Below, one piece after another: positions 56,360-64,000 of a stretch of 64,000 nt of DNA. The notes beneath the pieces are model-generated. The model had not been told where the DNA came from and did no database searches. It saw only the letters and a list, made by a program, of their open reading frames with translations. The translations under genes were made by a program, and so were the position numbers. Within the stretch, counting starts at the first letter, position 1. Each line of letters begins with the position of its first letter. This stretch comes from Crotalaria pallida (Eukaryota > Streptophyta > Magnoliopsida > Fabales > Fabaceae), in assembly GCA_037953625.1 (NCBI GenBank), contig CM075651.1:135994501-136058500 (forward strand). The letters run 5' to 3'.

Positions 56360-58150
56360 ATGGGTTCTACGTATCCCTTTGGTGGTGAAGGTTATTCAAT
56401 AAATCGTCCTCCAATGTTTACCGGAGAAGGCTATGCATATTGGAAAGTTAGAATGAAAATATTTATCCAAGCCATAGATAGTGAAATTTGGAAAGTAGTT
56501 GAAAAAGGTCCTCATATCCCCTCTAGTTTAGTTGAAGGTGTAGAACAATTGATCCCCGAGGACAAGTGGAAAGATGATGATAGAAAGAAAGTACAATATG
56601 ATTATAAGGCTAAGAATATCATCACGTCCGCTTTGTCATATGATGAGTTCTTTAGAGTTTCTCAATGTTCTAGTGCCAAAGAAATGTGGGACACTTTACA
56701 AGTGACTCATGAAGGAACTAGTGAGGTTAGGAGAGCTAGATTGAATGCTTTGATGCGTGAATATGAGTTATTTACTATGCTTCCAAATGAATCTATAAAT
56801 GATATGCAAAAGCGTTTTACTCACATTATAAATCATTTACTTGCTCTTGGTAAAACTTTTCTTAAAGGTGAACTTTCTAACAAAGTGTTGAGATGTTTAG
56901 ACAGGAATTGGCAACCAAAAGTAACGGCTATTGTTGAATCTAAAAATTTGGATGCTATAGATCTAGCAACACTTTTCGGAAAGCTTCAAGAACATGAAAT
57001 GGAGCTTGGACGATTAAGTATCAATGAAGAGTCGGATAAGAACAAATCAAGGAAAGGACTTGCTCTTAGAGTCAAAAGTGCATATAAAAAGAAAGATAGT
57101 TCCGATGATGATGATAGTGAAGATTCCGATTCCGATGTTGATGAAAAAGACATGAAACTTTTGTTAAAAGAGTTTGATAAGTTTCTAAGGAGAAAAGGAA
57201 GGTTGAACAAGGACAAAAGTAAAGAGAAGGATTTCCCACACTATAAGACCAAAACTTCAAAAGAAGGTGTAGTTTTCCATGAATGTGGAAAGCCCGGACA
57301 TCTCAAGTATTCATGCTCTAGGTATCTCAAGAAGAAGAAGAAAGACAAGAAGAATTCTAAATCTAAAAGAGCATACATAGTTTGGGATAGTGATGAAGAT
57401 GACAAGAAAAGCACATCAAGTAGTTCATTGGATAATGAAGAAGCCGCTTGTCTCAACTTGATAACTCTAGTAGATGATGAAGAACAAAGTTCAAATGATG
57501 AATCAAGTTATCAAAGCGAGGATAGCAATGTAAGTGAATCTAAATCCGAAATTTCTTCTAAATATGAATTGTTACATAATGCTTATGAAGAAATGTATGA
57601 ACAACTTGAAAAACTAGCTTTGAAAAACATTGAAAGAAAGAAGCTCATTTTGAAACATCAAAAAGAGATTTTAGATCTTCAAAAACAAGTTGATGAGCTT
57701 AATCTTGAAAATGAAACTCTTGATCTTATCTATGCTAGTTCTTCTTGTGATTGTGCTAGTAGATTGAATGTTGTGGTTGATTGTGAGAGTTGCAAGTTGC
57801 TCAAGGATGAAAATGCTATTTTGAAAAATAAGCTTGCAAGTTTCACCATTTGTGATATTAGATTGCGCACATTGTTAAATTTTCAAAGAGAAAATTCAAA
57901 CAAGTTTGGTTTGGGTTATACTAATGCTAAGAGTAAATCTCATAGAAATGTTGTTGATTTTTCTAAAGTTGATTTTTCAAATCCTCCAACATGTTTCTAT
58001 TGTGGTATTCATGGACATACTTCAAATGTGTGTTATGTTAAAGTGCATGGTATACCTAAAGGAAATTTTGTTTGGATGAAAAAGGGTGAAAGTCCCTACA
58101 CTAACAAAAATGGATCAAAAACCATTTGGATACCAAAAAGCAAAGCATGA
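56360..58150 (+). CDS. gag: Gag polyprotein of the SIRE-type element
   Basis: An intact 596-residue Gag. The N-terminus MGSTYPFGGEGYSINRPPMF and the block GYAYWKVRMKIFIQAID match the DUF4219/UBN2 Gag fold of copia elements (about residues 15-230). An acidic Asp/Ser-rich segment (about 235-260) and a Lys-rich segment follow. A first zinc-knuckle-like block (FHECGKPGHLKYSC) lacks the first Cys. A coiled-coil-prone region spans about 405-460 (EEMYEQLEKLALKNIERKK). A second, intact knuckle CFYCGIHGHTSNVC lies near residue 550, before the C-terminal WIPKSKA. Gag builds the virus-like particle that packages element RNA in the cytoplasm. Start codon follows the PBS by about 60 bp. Confidence 0.93.
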   Translation: MGSTYPFGGEGYSINRPPMFTGEGYAYWKVRMKIFIQAIDSEIWKVVEKGPHIPSSLVEGVEQLIPEDKWKDDDRKKVQYDYKAKNIITSALSYDEFFRVSQCSSAKEMWDTLQVTHEGTSEVRRARLNALMREYELFTMLPNESINDMQKRFTHIINHLLALGKTFLKGELSNKVLRCLDRNWQPKVTAIVESKNLDAIDLATLFGKLQEHEMELGRLSINEESDKNKSRKGLALRVKSAYKKKDSSDDDDSEDSDSDVDEKDMKLLLKEFDKFLRRKGRLNKDKSKEKDFPHYKTKTSKEGVVFHECGKPGHLKYSCSRYLKKKKKDKKNSKSKRAYIVWDSDEDDKKSTSSSSLDNEEAACLNLITLVDDEEQSSNDESSYQSEDSNVSESKSEISSKYELLHNAYEEMYEQLEKLALKNIERKKLILKHQKEILDLQKQVDELNLENETLDLIYASSSCDCASRLNVVVDCESCKLLKDENAILKNKLASFTICDIRLRTLLNFQRENSNKFGLGYTNAKSKSHRNVVDFSKVDFSNPPTCFYCGIHGHTSNVCYVKVHGIPKGNFVWMKKGESPYTNKNGSKTIWIPKSKA

Positions 58151-58914
58151 TTGTTTTGTAGGTTTGATTGAAGATGCAAATGAATGACACATGCTCTCAA
58201 TTGGTCTCAACTATGAATGTCTATATTCACATCTTCAATTGGTATCACACTTGCATCTCAAGTGAATGTCCTACAAAGTGGTAATATTTGACATTGATAT
58301 ATTATCTCAATTGGTATTTTCTCAATTGATATTACTTTTCTAAATGTTTAGTTAATTAAATTGGTATCATTGAGTTGATTAAAGCATGATGATCATATAA
58401 TTGAAATCTTATTAAAGTATGATGCTTTGGTGTTATATTTCTTTACATTGATATCTTCTTTGTTAAGTGATATTATGATTTTTTTTAGTTCTCAATTGGT
58501 ATTATATTTCATTGTTATATTCTTTTACCAATTGATATCACACTTCAAAGTATAGCTCTATTGTATTTGTTCAATTGGTATCAATGTTGTGAAGAAATGA
58601 TCATTGATTTCTTACCTTGGCTTAGATCTTATATTTCAATTGGTATATATTTCTTTTTGATAATGCCAAAGGGGGAGAAATGGTATGTTTTGAAACATGG
58701 GAGAAATATGATATTACATTTGGAGAAAGGTTGTTTTGTTGTTTTTATGTAGGTTGAGCTAAGTTGTTTAAGATAGGGGGAGAATCAAGCTTCTATCTCA
58801 ATTGGATTCAAGTGTTAAAGCATTGATTGAGGGGGAGAAAGAGTCTTCTCAAGTGATCAAATGTTTCAAGCATCAACAACTTCAAGCGATTTCAAAACAT
58901 GGGTTGTCATTTTC
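58151..58914 (+). other. Internal 3' region with PBS-like repeats, pol missing
   Basis: Where protease, integrase and RT should be there is only about 760 bp of AT-rich sequence. The word CAATTGGTAT recurs at least six times (near 58240, 58310, 58358, 58495, 58574 and 58640), usually as TCAATTGGTAT(C). Short GGGGGAGAA runs appear at 58673, 58775 and 58830 before the polypurine tract. Confidence 0.75.
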
Positions 58915-58928
58915 AAAAAGGGGGAGAT

Positions 58929-60544
58929 TGTTAGTTCCATGATGAACATGATGAATGTTTTGATAATGACAAAGTATTTTTGAACAAACTACAAGTGTTG
59001 ATCAAGTTTCAAGCTCAACAAGCAACAACAAACATCAAATAAAGAAGAGAGAAAGCAAGCTCATGAAGACCTAAGTTTGAGTGTATTTGTATTTCTTTTA
59101 TCTTTTGCCTCTCAAGCTTCATAGGTTTTTTTATTTGGGTATATTATTATAGAGGGTAGTGAATCTCATTCATAAGTCATGATTTAATCATAATTTGAGT
59201 TTTCACTTAACCTAGAATCAATAGGTGGCTTAAAGGTTTTAAAGGAAAGGTTGGATTTTGAGAAAACAAGTTTTGAACATGTGCAGTACCAACTTAATCG
59301 ATTAAGTGACTAACTTAATCGAGTACTACTCGAGTAGTCTGCAACTTAATCGATTAAGTACTGCTGAACTGATTTTTAAAATACGTTTTTCACTTCTCAA
59401 AATCAGTTTTTAAGTGCTACAACTTTTGGGCATTCTATATAAACCTTTTCCTATTATTTGTGATCAATAAGAATCATTTCATACAAGTTTTACAAAGAAT
59501 CAAGCCACTCTATTCTCTCTCATTTTCTAAAGATCAAAGTTCTCATATTTTCATATTCTTTGATCAAGAACCTTTGAATCTCTTATGGTGAATTGTCATA
59601 ACTCTTGATTGAGATTCATAGGATTGTTTTGTGTTTTCTATTGTGTTGTAATATTTGCAAGAAGGCAAGCCACTACAACAAACAAGAAGCCTTGGTGTGT
59701 CGATTTTATCATCAAGCAAGTGCATTCTTATTGAAGAAGAAGAAGAAGTCTTGGTTGTGAATCAAGCAAGTGAAGCCTTGGTGTGTGGTTTATCATCAAG
59801 CAATTGAAGACTTGTTGTGTCGATTATCAACAAGGGTTAGAGGTTAGATTAGAGAGAAGATCAATAGGATTACAAGGCAAGGGTGTCGGTTATCTCTTGT
59901 AGGCTAGCAAGAAGGAAGTCTTGTGAGGCAATCACTTGTAATTTGAGAACTCTAATTCCTCATAGTGAAGAATCTCTCTTGGTTGAAGAGGGGACTGGAT
60001 GTAGCTTTCAAGCGGATGAAAGTGAACCAGGATAAATCACTGTGTCGTATCTCTAAACCCTTACTCTTTATATTCAAGTCATTTGATTGCATTCTTGGTT
60101 GAAAACCTAGAAAGATTGATTTTCATAATTGATTGAATTGAATCTTTATTTGTTCAAATTGATAAAGGGAAAATCATTTTCATAACTAGGTTAATCAATA
60201 AGAATATAGGTGTTAATCATTTCTGTTGAATCTCTGATCTTTCGTGTGAATTGATTGATTTTCGTATGCGAATGAAAACTTGATTTTTCTGGTTTCTGCA
60301 AGTAATACTTGAGTACACGACTTGCTTAATCGAGTAAGTAATTTTGATTTCTCATACTTAATCGATTAAGTTGCAGATTAATCGATTAAGTTAGTGAAAA
60401 TTTGCAAAAATCTGTTGTTTTGATTGTTTCGATTTGTTTCATTCGAAAATCTTTCAAGGTAGCTTCAACACCTATTCAACCCCCCCTTCTAGGTGTTTTC
60501 CTAGGGTTCCTAAGTCTCTCCAACCACCAATTGCGGTTTCCTCA
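58929..60544 (+). repeat. 3' LTR of the gag-only copia element
   Basis: 1616 bp directly after the polypurine tract (58915-58928). It is nearly identical to 54672-56286; the differences seen are about ten substitutions and a one-base indel near 60056. Confidence 0.93.
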
Positions 60545-60601
60545 ATCATTTTACCATAAACAACTCTTTACGACAAAAACACGAAAATGGGAATGCGAGA
60601 C

Positions 60602-60623
60602 GACAGGCACGGGAGTGCCTGTC
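60602..60623 (+). terminator. Helitron 3' hairpin
   Basis: A perfect 9-bp stem GACAGGCAC/GTGCCTGTC with loop GGGA lies 6 nt before CTAGT. In Helitrons this hairpin marks the end of rolling-circle transfer. Confidence 0.85.
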
Positions 60624-60636
60624 GGCACGCTAGTTG

Positions 60637-60962
60637 TGATAGAAAGAAAAATGCTCTTACCAAGAATATTAAACTACTCTACTCCTAAATAAAACTAATA
60701 AAAGATAATTAAAAGAAACTTATCATTTTTCATTGATTGTTCAAGAAGGAAGGAATACAATGCTTATATAATGAAATAACAAACCCTAGAAGTAATAAGC
60801 ACTATACAAGTGGCAAGATCTTAATAACTAAGAACATTCTAGAATTAGAAATATTTAATAAACTATTTATTTAATTATCTAACTATAATTATCCCACTCC
60901 CTTTCTCCATATGGGCCAAATAAATAACCCATTTAACCCTTACTTGACCCATCCTCCTATTA
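60637..60962 (-). repeat. LTR of a Ty3-type element, minus orientation
   Basis: Read on the minus strand it runs TAATAGGAGG ... CTTTCTATCA, with a polypurine side at 60963 onward. The adjoining minus-strand sequence (61030-60963) encodes NIFNLEDKVGLQG, which resembles the end of plant Ty3 polyproteins, so this is a 3' LTR. It matches 63615-63930 in inverted orientation. It abuts the Helitron 3' end almost exactly. Confidence 0.7.
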
Positions 60963-61088
60963 TCGCCGACCCCTTGAAGACCAACCTTGTCTTCAAGGTT
61001 GAAAATATTAGAAATTATATCTTGCCAACATAAAACTGGATCAACTCTCTATGCATGGTTACAATTTTCATTGTCATAATTTTCTTTT
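60963..61088 (-). pseudogene. Remnant of a Ty3 polyprotein end
   Basis: About 65 bp of polyprotein-like coding sequence next to the LTR (see the LTR at 60637), followed by AT-rich sequence interrupted by the Pack-MULE. Too short for firm assignment. Confidence 0.4.
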
Positions 61089-62219
61089 GAGCATTAGTTC
61101 CCAAACCCCAACCTTTAGCCCCAACCCCCCATTTTAATTGGGAAAAGACAAAAATACCCCTTCTTCAATTTTTTCTTCAAACCCCACCCTTCTTCTTCCT
61201 CCCTTCTTCTCTTGCTTCTTCTTCACTGCCCACCCACCCTTCTTCTTCCTCCCTTCTTCTTTTCTTCTTCTTCTTCACTGCCCATTCTTCTTCTTCTTAT
61301 ATTATCTGTACAAAACTGAATATCAACACATATAATTTATACTCCCACAAACTTGTTTATTATGTTTTCTATCATACAATACGATATAAACTACTGTGTC
61401 CATGCTCCAATGTTCTGAAAACATTACCGAAAACTCACCTTGGAAAAATTTGTCAAGTATATGGCTTCTCTGAGCTAAAATGGAACCCAATTTTTGCGGC
61501 GACTTCTCAAACATAAAATGCAAAAGCTGAGATGCCAAACCCTTCTTCTCCCCTCGGGTTCTGACCAAATTCCCAAACAACTCGCGCTGATCCCCAGGAG
61601 TGATACAAGTCACTCCAACCATGGTGTTGCAAAGCCACAGTCGCGCTTCGGCCCGACCCCCGGCCGACGACATCATCGCCGACCAAATAACGGATTCCAA
61701 CTCCTTCAAAATAGATATTCTCAATTCCGTCGAACAACCGTCTACCTCGTCGCTCCAATCGGGCTCAGATAAGAACAAGTTAATCATCTCTTCTTTTCTT
61801 TTCTTCTTTGTTCTTTTAAGGCTACATTAACAATAGAGATTGAAAAGTGAAATACAAAATAAAGTATAAGAAACCATGTGAAGATTAGATTGTTAGAGAA
61901 CATTTATGCATCGGAAATTTGAATGAAAGGAACAAGAAGATCTACTTACCGTGTCCGTGTCCGTGTCCAAGAAGAAGAAGAATGGGCAGTGAAGAAGAAG
62001 CAAGAGAAGAAGGGAGGAAGAAGAAGGGTGGGTAAGAAGAAGAAGAAAAGAAGAAGGGAGGAAGAAGAAGGGTGGGTGGGCAGTGAAGAAGAAGCAAGAG
62101 AAGAAAGGAGGAAGAAGAAGGGTGGGGTTTGAGGAAAAAATTGAAGAAAGGGTATTTTTGTCTTTTCCCAATTAAAATGGGGGTTGGGGCTAAAGGTTGG
62201 GGTTTGGGAACTAAATCTC
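61089..62219. mobile_element. Pack-MULE carrying a host exon fragment (1131 bp)
   Basis: Terminal inverted repeats of about 230 bp (outer word TTAGTTCCCAAACCCCAACC) and a perfect 9-bp target duplication TTTTCTTTT at 61080-61088 and 62220-62228 define a Mutator-type element. The inner TIR part is a CTTCTT/AAGAAG-rich tract. The centre holds a gene fragment on the minus strand. No transposase is present. The right TIR contains an extra copy of the GGTGGG...AAGAAGAAG block. Confidence 0.9.
61440..61787 (-). pseudogene. Captured exon fragment in the Pack-MULE
   Basis: An uninterrupted coding-like stretch contains MINLFLSEPDWSDEVDG, then ELESVIWSAMMSSAGGRAEARLWLCNT, GDQRELFGNL, KGLASQLLHFMFEKSPQKLGSILAQ and ends at DKFFQ followed by a consensus splice donor (AAG|GTGAGT, near 61438). 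Its organised helical composition and the retained donor indicate a genomic copy of an exon plus intron start from a conserved host gene that I cannot name. It could still be expressed as part of a chimeric transcript. Confidence 0.7.
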
Positions 62220-62228
62220 TTTTCTTTT

Positions 62229-63614
62229 TCTTAAAAAAAAAAACTAGGCCCAAGAATATAATATGTGTTAGATGACCCAAAAATATTGACCCCATGGACA
62301 AAAGGCAAGTAGTCCATTTTGCTTGTATTATTGGAGACTTGGCTTGCTGGAATAATTAAATAGAAATTGTGTGGTGGTGATAAGGTTGGCCTCTGAACAG
62401 GATATGCAAAGAGAGGGGGTCCACCTAAAATAGAGGGGGTTGAGGCCAATTGAAAGACGTGTAATTGTTGTGTGCAAATTGCACAGAGATAGATGCCAGA
62501 TGGATGTGGGTTCCCAATTTCTTGTTCAGATTTGGGTTTTTTTGCAATTGCTTCATCAAATTCTTCATTCTTCTTCTTCTCAAATACTTTTCCAGATCGA
62601 AAAATAATTTCTCTTCCCTTCCACATATTCTCCACCCTAGTCAATGATGGATTAAATACCCCTTGTTCTCCTGGGTTTTCTTCCTCAATCTCATCTCCCT
62701 CGCTGGCGGCTGTGTCAGGCGGCGGAGGCGGTGGTTTCCGTGGTGGCTCCCGACGAGGCATGGCTCTCGCCTCCTCTCTCTCCTTGTTCTCGTCGAAGGA
62801 TAAACCCGGTGACGATGGTGGTGCAACGTCTCGTGGTGTGGGGGCGGTGGCGTTCAGGGACGATGGCTTCCATGACGGCGCACGGAGACACACATTTTTC
62901 TCCTAATTTTTCACCGTCGTAATGTCTTCTGGTGGACGAGATGACGGTTCCCGAGGCGAAGTGCGCGGCGGAGGTAGATCGGTGAGCAGAAGACGACCGA
63001 CGAGGGGTGGCGGCAAAGGGGTGGGAATGGTGGCACGCGCCGTCGGTGGAGTGTACTTATACTGATAGATCTTTGAGGATGTCTCGGTGGTTGACGGAGG
63101 TGGTGGTTTTCTTTTTGTTGTTTTCTCGCTACGGAAATGAGCGGATGGTCTCCTTCGCAGTGGTTGCTGGCAGATCCTCTTCAGAAAGGGGTGAAGGTAC
63201 AATGGTGGACGCCGACGGTGCTTCATCGGTCGGTGGTGAAGGGATAGGAGCTTCCTGTTTTTCTTCTTTTTCTGTTGCTGCCTTTGTTTGTATTTTTCTG
63301 GTTGGTGGAGTTGTTGATGTTGAGATGATGGTGGTTGATAGTAGAGTGAACAATAAAGATGAAGGGGTGAAACATAGAACGGCGGTGGTGACACATAGAA
63401 CGATGGTGAATAAAAGGGTGGTTTTGGTGGTGGGTACAACCAAGGAGGAGTATGTGATGGTTGTTGGTGTGATGAAGGTGTATAAGAATTATGTGATTTT
63501 GAGAATGGAAAGGGTTGAGGTGGTGGTGGTTGTGGTGTTGGTGGCCACGTTGGGAAGGAAGGGGAGGGTGAGGGTGGAGGGTTCATGGCCCATGGTGAGG
63601 TCATGAATGAAAAA
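62229..63614. other. Region between the inverted LTRs, origin unclear
   Basis: 62229-62470 continues the sequence broken by the Pack-MULE. 62490-63600 is GC-richer with GGTGGTGG/CCACCACC-type runs, giving long Pro-rich (minus strand) or Val/Gly-rich (plus strand) frames in several phases. No conserved domain is seen. It may be the non-coding interior of a LARD-like element or a captured proline-rich gene. Confidence 0.45.
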
Positions 63615-63930
63615 TAATAGGAGGATGGGTCAAGTAAGGGTTAAATGGGTTATTTGGCCCATATGGAGAAAGAGAGTAGGATAATTATAGTTAGATAATT
63701 AAATAAATAGTTTATTAAATATTTCTAATTCTAGAATGTTCTTAGTTATTAAGATCTTGCCACTTGTGTGGTGCTTATTACTTCTAGGGTTTGTTATTTT
63801 ATTATATAAGCATTGTAATCCTTGTTCAAGAGGAGGAATGAAATGAATATTTATCTTTTATTTAATTTTGTTATCTTCTTTTAGGAGTAGTTTCTTAGTG
63901 TTCTTGGTAGGAACCATTTTCTTCCTATCA
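63615..63930 (+). repeat. 5' LTR of a Ty3-type element running off the window
   Basis: It starts TAATAGGAGGATGGG (probably an altered TG end), ends CTTCCTATCA, and is followed by a primer binding site. TTATATAAGC near 63812 is a TATA-like box. It is the inverted match of 60637-60962. Confidence 0.75.
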
Positions 63931-63932
63931 AA

Positions 63933-63948
63933 TTGGTGCTTTCATTCT
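63933..63948 (+). other. Primer binding site of the right-hand element
   Basis: TTGGTGCTTTCATTC follows the LTR end by two bases, the usual place and form of a PBS in many plant Ty3 elements. Confidence 0.65.
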
Positions 63949-63956
63949 TGATCATC

Positions 63957-64000
63957 ATGCCTCCCTCATTATCAAACAAAATGGCAGATTTGCAAGAACG
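63957..64000 (+). CDS. Start of a retrotransposon Gag ORF, partial
   Basis: An ATG 27 bp after the LTR opens MPPSLSNKMADLQE and runs off the window end. Position after LTR and PBS suggests Gag; only 14 codons are visible, so the assignment rests on context. Confidence 0.4.
   Translation, partial: MPPSLSNKMADLQE

Larger units (their letters stand above)
54672..60544 (+). mobile_element. Gag-only SIRE-type Ty1/copia element (TR-GAG-like, 5.87 kb)
   Basis: Two LTRs of 1615 and 1616 bp flank an interior with a primer binding site matching initiator tRNA-Met (TGGTATCAGAGC), a single Gag ORF and no pol. Flanks ACCAT (54667-54671) and ATCAT (60545-60549) are a 5-bp duplication with one change. I count about eleven differences between the LTRs by eye, over 99 percent identity, so the insertion is recent. 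Long LTRs, the Gag type and the polypurine tract AAAAAGGGGGAGAT point to the SIRE (Maximus) lineage. Movement would need pol from a relative. Confidence 0.93.
52496..60634 (+). mobile_element. Non-autonomous Helitron, enlarged by a nested copia element
   Basis: The 5' end TCTATACTACTGTATAAAAG follows an A at 52495. The 3' end is a 9-bp stem hairpin (GACAGGCAC/GTGCCTGTC, 60602-60623) followed by CTAGT and then T at 60635. A|T insertion without target duplication, a TC start, a CTRR(T) end and a hairpin about 7 nt before it are Helitron hallmarks. Without the copia element (54672-60544 plus one 5-bp duplication) it would be about 2.26 kb. No Rep/helicase gene is present, so it depends on autonomous partners. 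Confidence 0.85.

Noticed and set aside
62231..63606. Long Pro-rich (minus) and Val/Gly-rich (plus) frames of 200-230 codons
   Set aside because: Both strands are open over the same GGTGG/CCACC low-complexity tract; no signal peptide, domain or consistent start context supports a gene. Listed as region of unclear origin instead.
1..64000. tRNA, rRNA or other structural RNA genes
   Set aside because: None recognised; the only pol III-like boxes are those of the SINE at 23407-23521, which has a retroposon tail and target duplication.

Overview
The window looks like a plant nuclear genome, very probably a eudicot and most likely a legume (the legume call is an impression from protein and repeat style and is not proven). 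Evidence: multi-exon genes with GT-AG introns, an S-adenosylmethionine decarboxylase (SAMDC) gene with the plant-type paired upstream ORFs, and dense AT-rich intergenic DNA packed with plant transposons. Only one host gene looks intact, SAMDC at about 37.4-40.05 kb on the minus strand. Nearly everything else is mobile DNA, solo or nested.

Layout. 1-11411: 3' two thirds of a Tat-lineage Ty3 LTR retrotransposon (+ strand; broken gag-pol with two RNase H domains), with a multi-exon antisense plant-mobile-domain (PMD) gene between integrase and the 3' LTR. 11412-28880: copy 1 of a tandem segmental duplication, split by a stowaway-like MITE, a 6.6-kb Mutator-like element (MULE; transposase plus convergent PMD gene), a 3.9-kb L1-type LINE, a tRNA-derived SINE, and a second LINE 3' end that is itself interrupted by a 3.1-kb CACTA element. 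28881-30578: spacer with a fold-back element. 30579-37430: copy 2, adjoining the SAMDC gene and split by several MITEs, a fold-back element and a 2.2-kb non-autonomous LTR element. 37434-40050: SAMDC. 40051-52495: AT-rich intergenic DNA with a hAT-like element, several MITEs, a retroposed polyadenylated sequence and a probable solo LTR. 52496-60634: a Helitron containing a very young gag-only SIRE-type copia element. 60637-64000: two inverted LTRs of one family, a Pack-MULE carrying an exon fragment, and the start of another LTR retrotransposon running off the window.

How things fit together. The tandem duplication is useful because each copy supplies the empty target site for insertions in the other, so the ends and target-site duplications (TSDs) of several elements can be read directly. 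The two largest coding elements, a Ty3 retrotransposon and a MULE, are unrelated by replication mechanism, yet each carries an intron-containing PMD gene pointing against its main transcription unit. In the MULE this gene takes the place that mudrB has in maize MuDR: both genes converge inward from the terminal inverted repeats. Both PMD genes and their partners now carry stop codons or frameshifts. The SAMDC gene keeps the translational control system known from plants: a tiny uORF overlapping by one nucleotide a conserved 54-codon uORF, here split by an intron.
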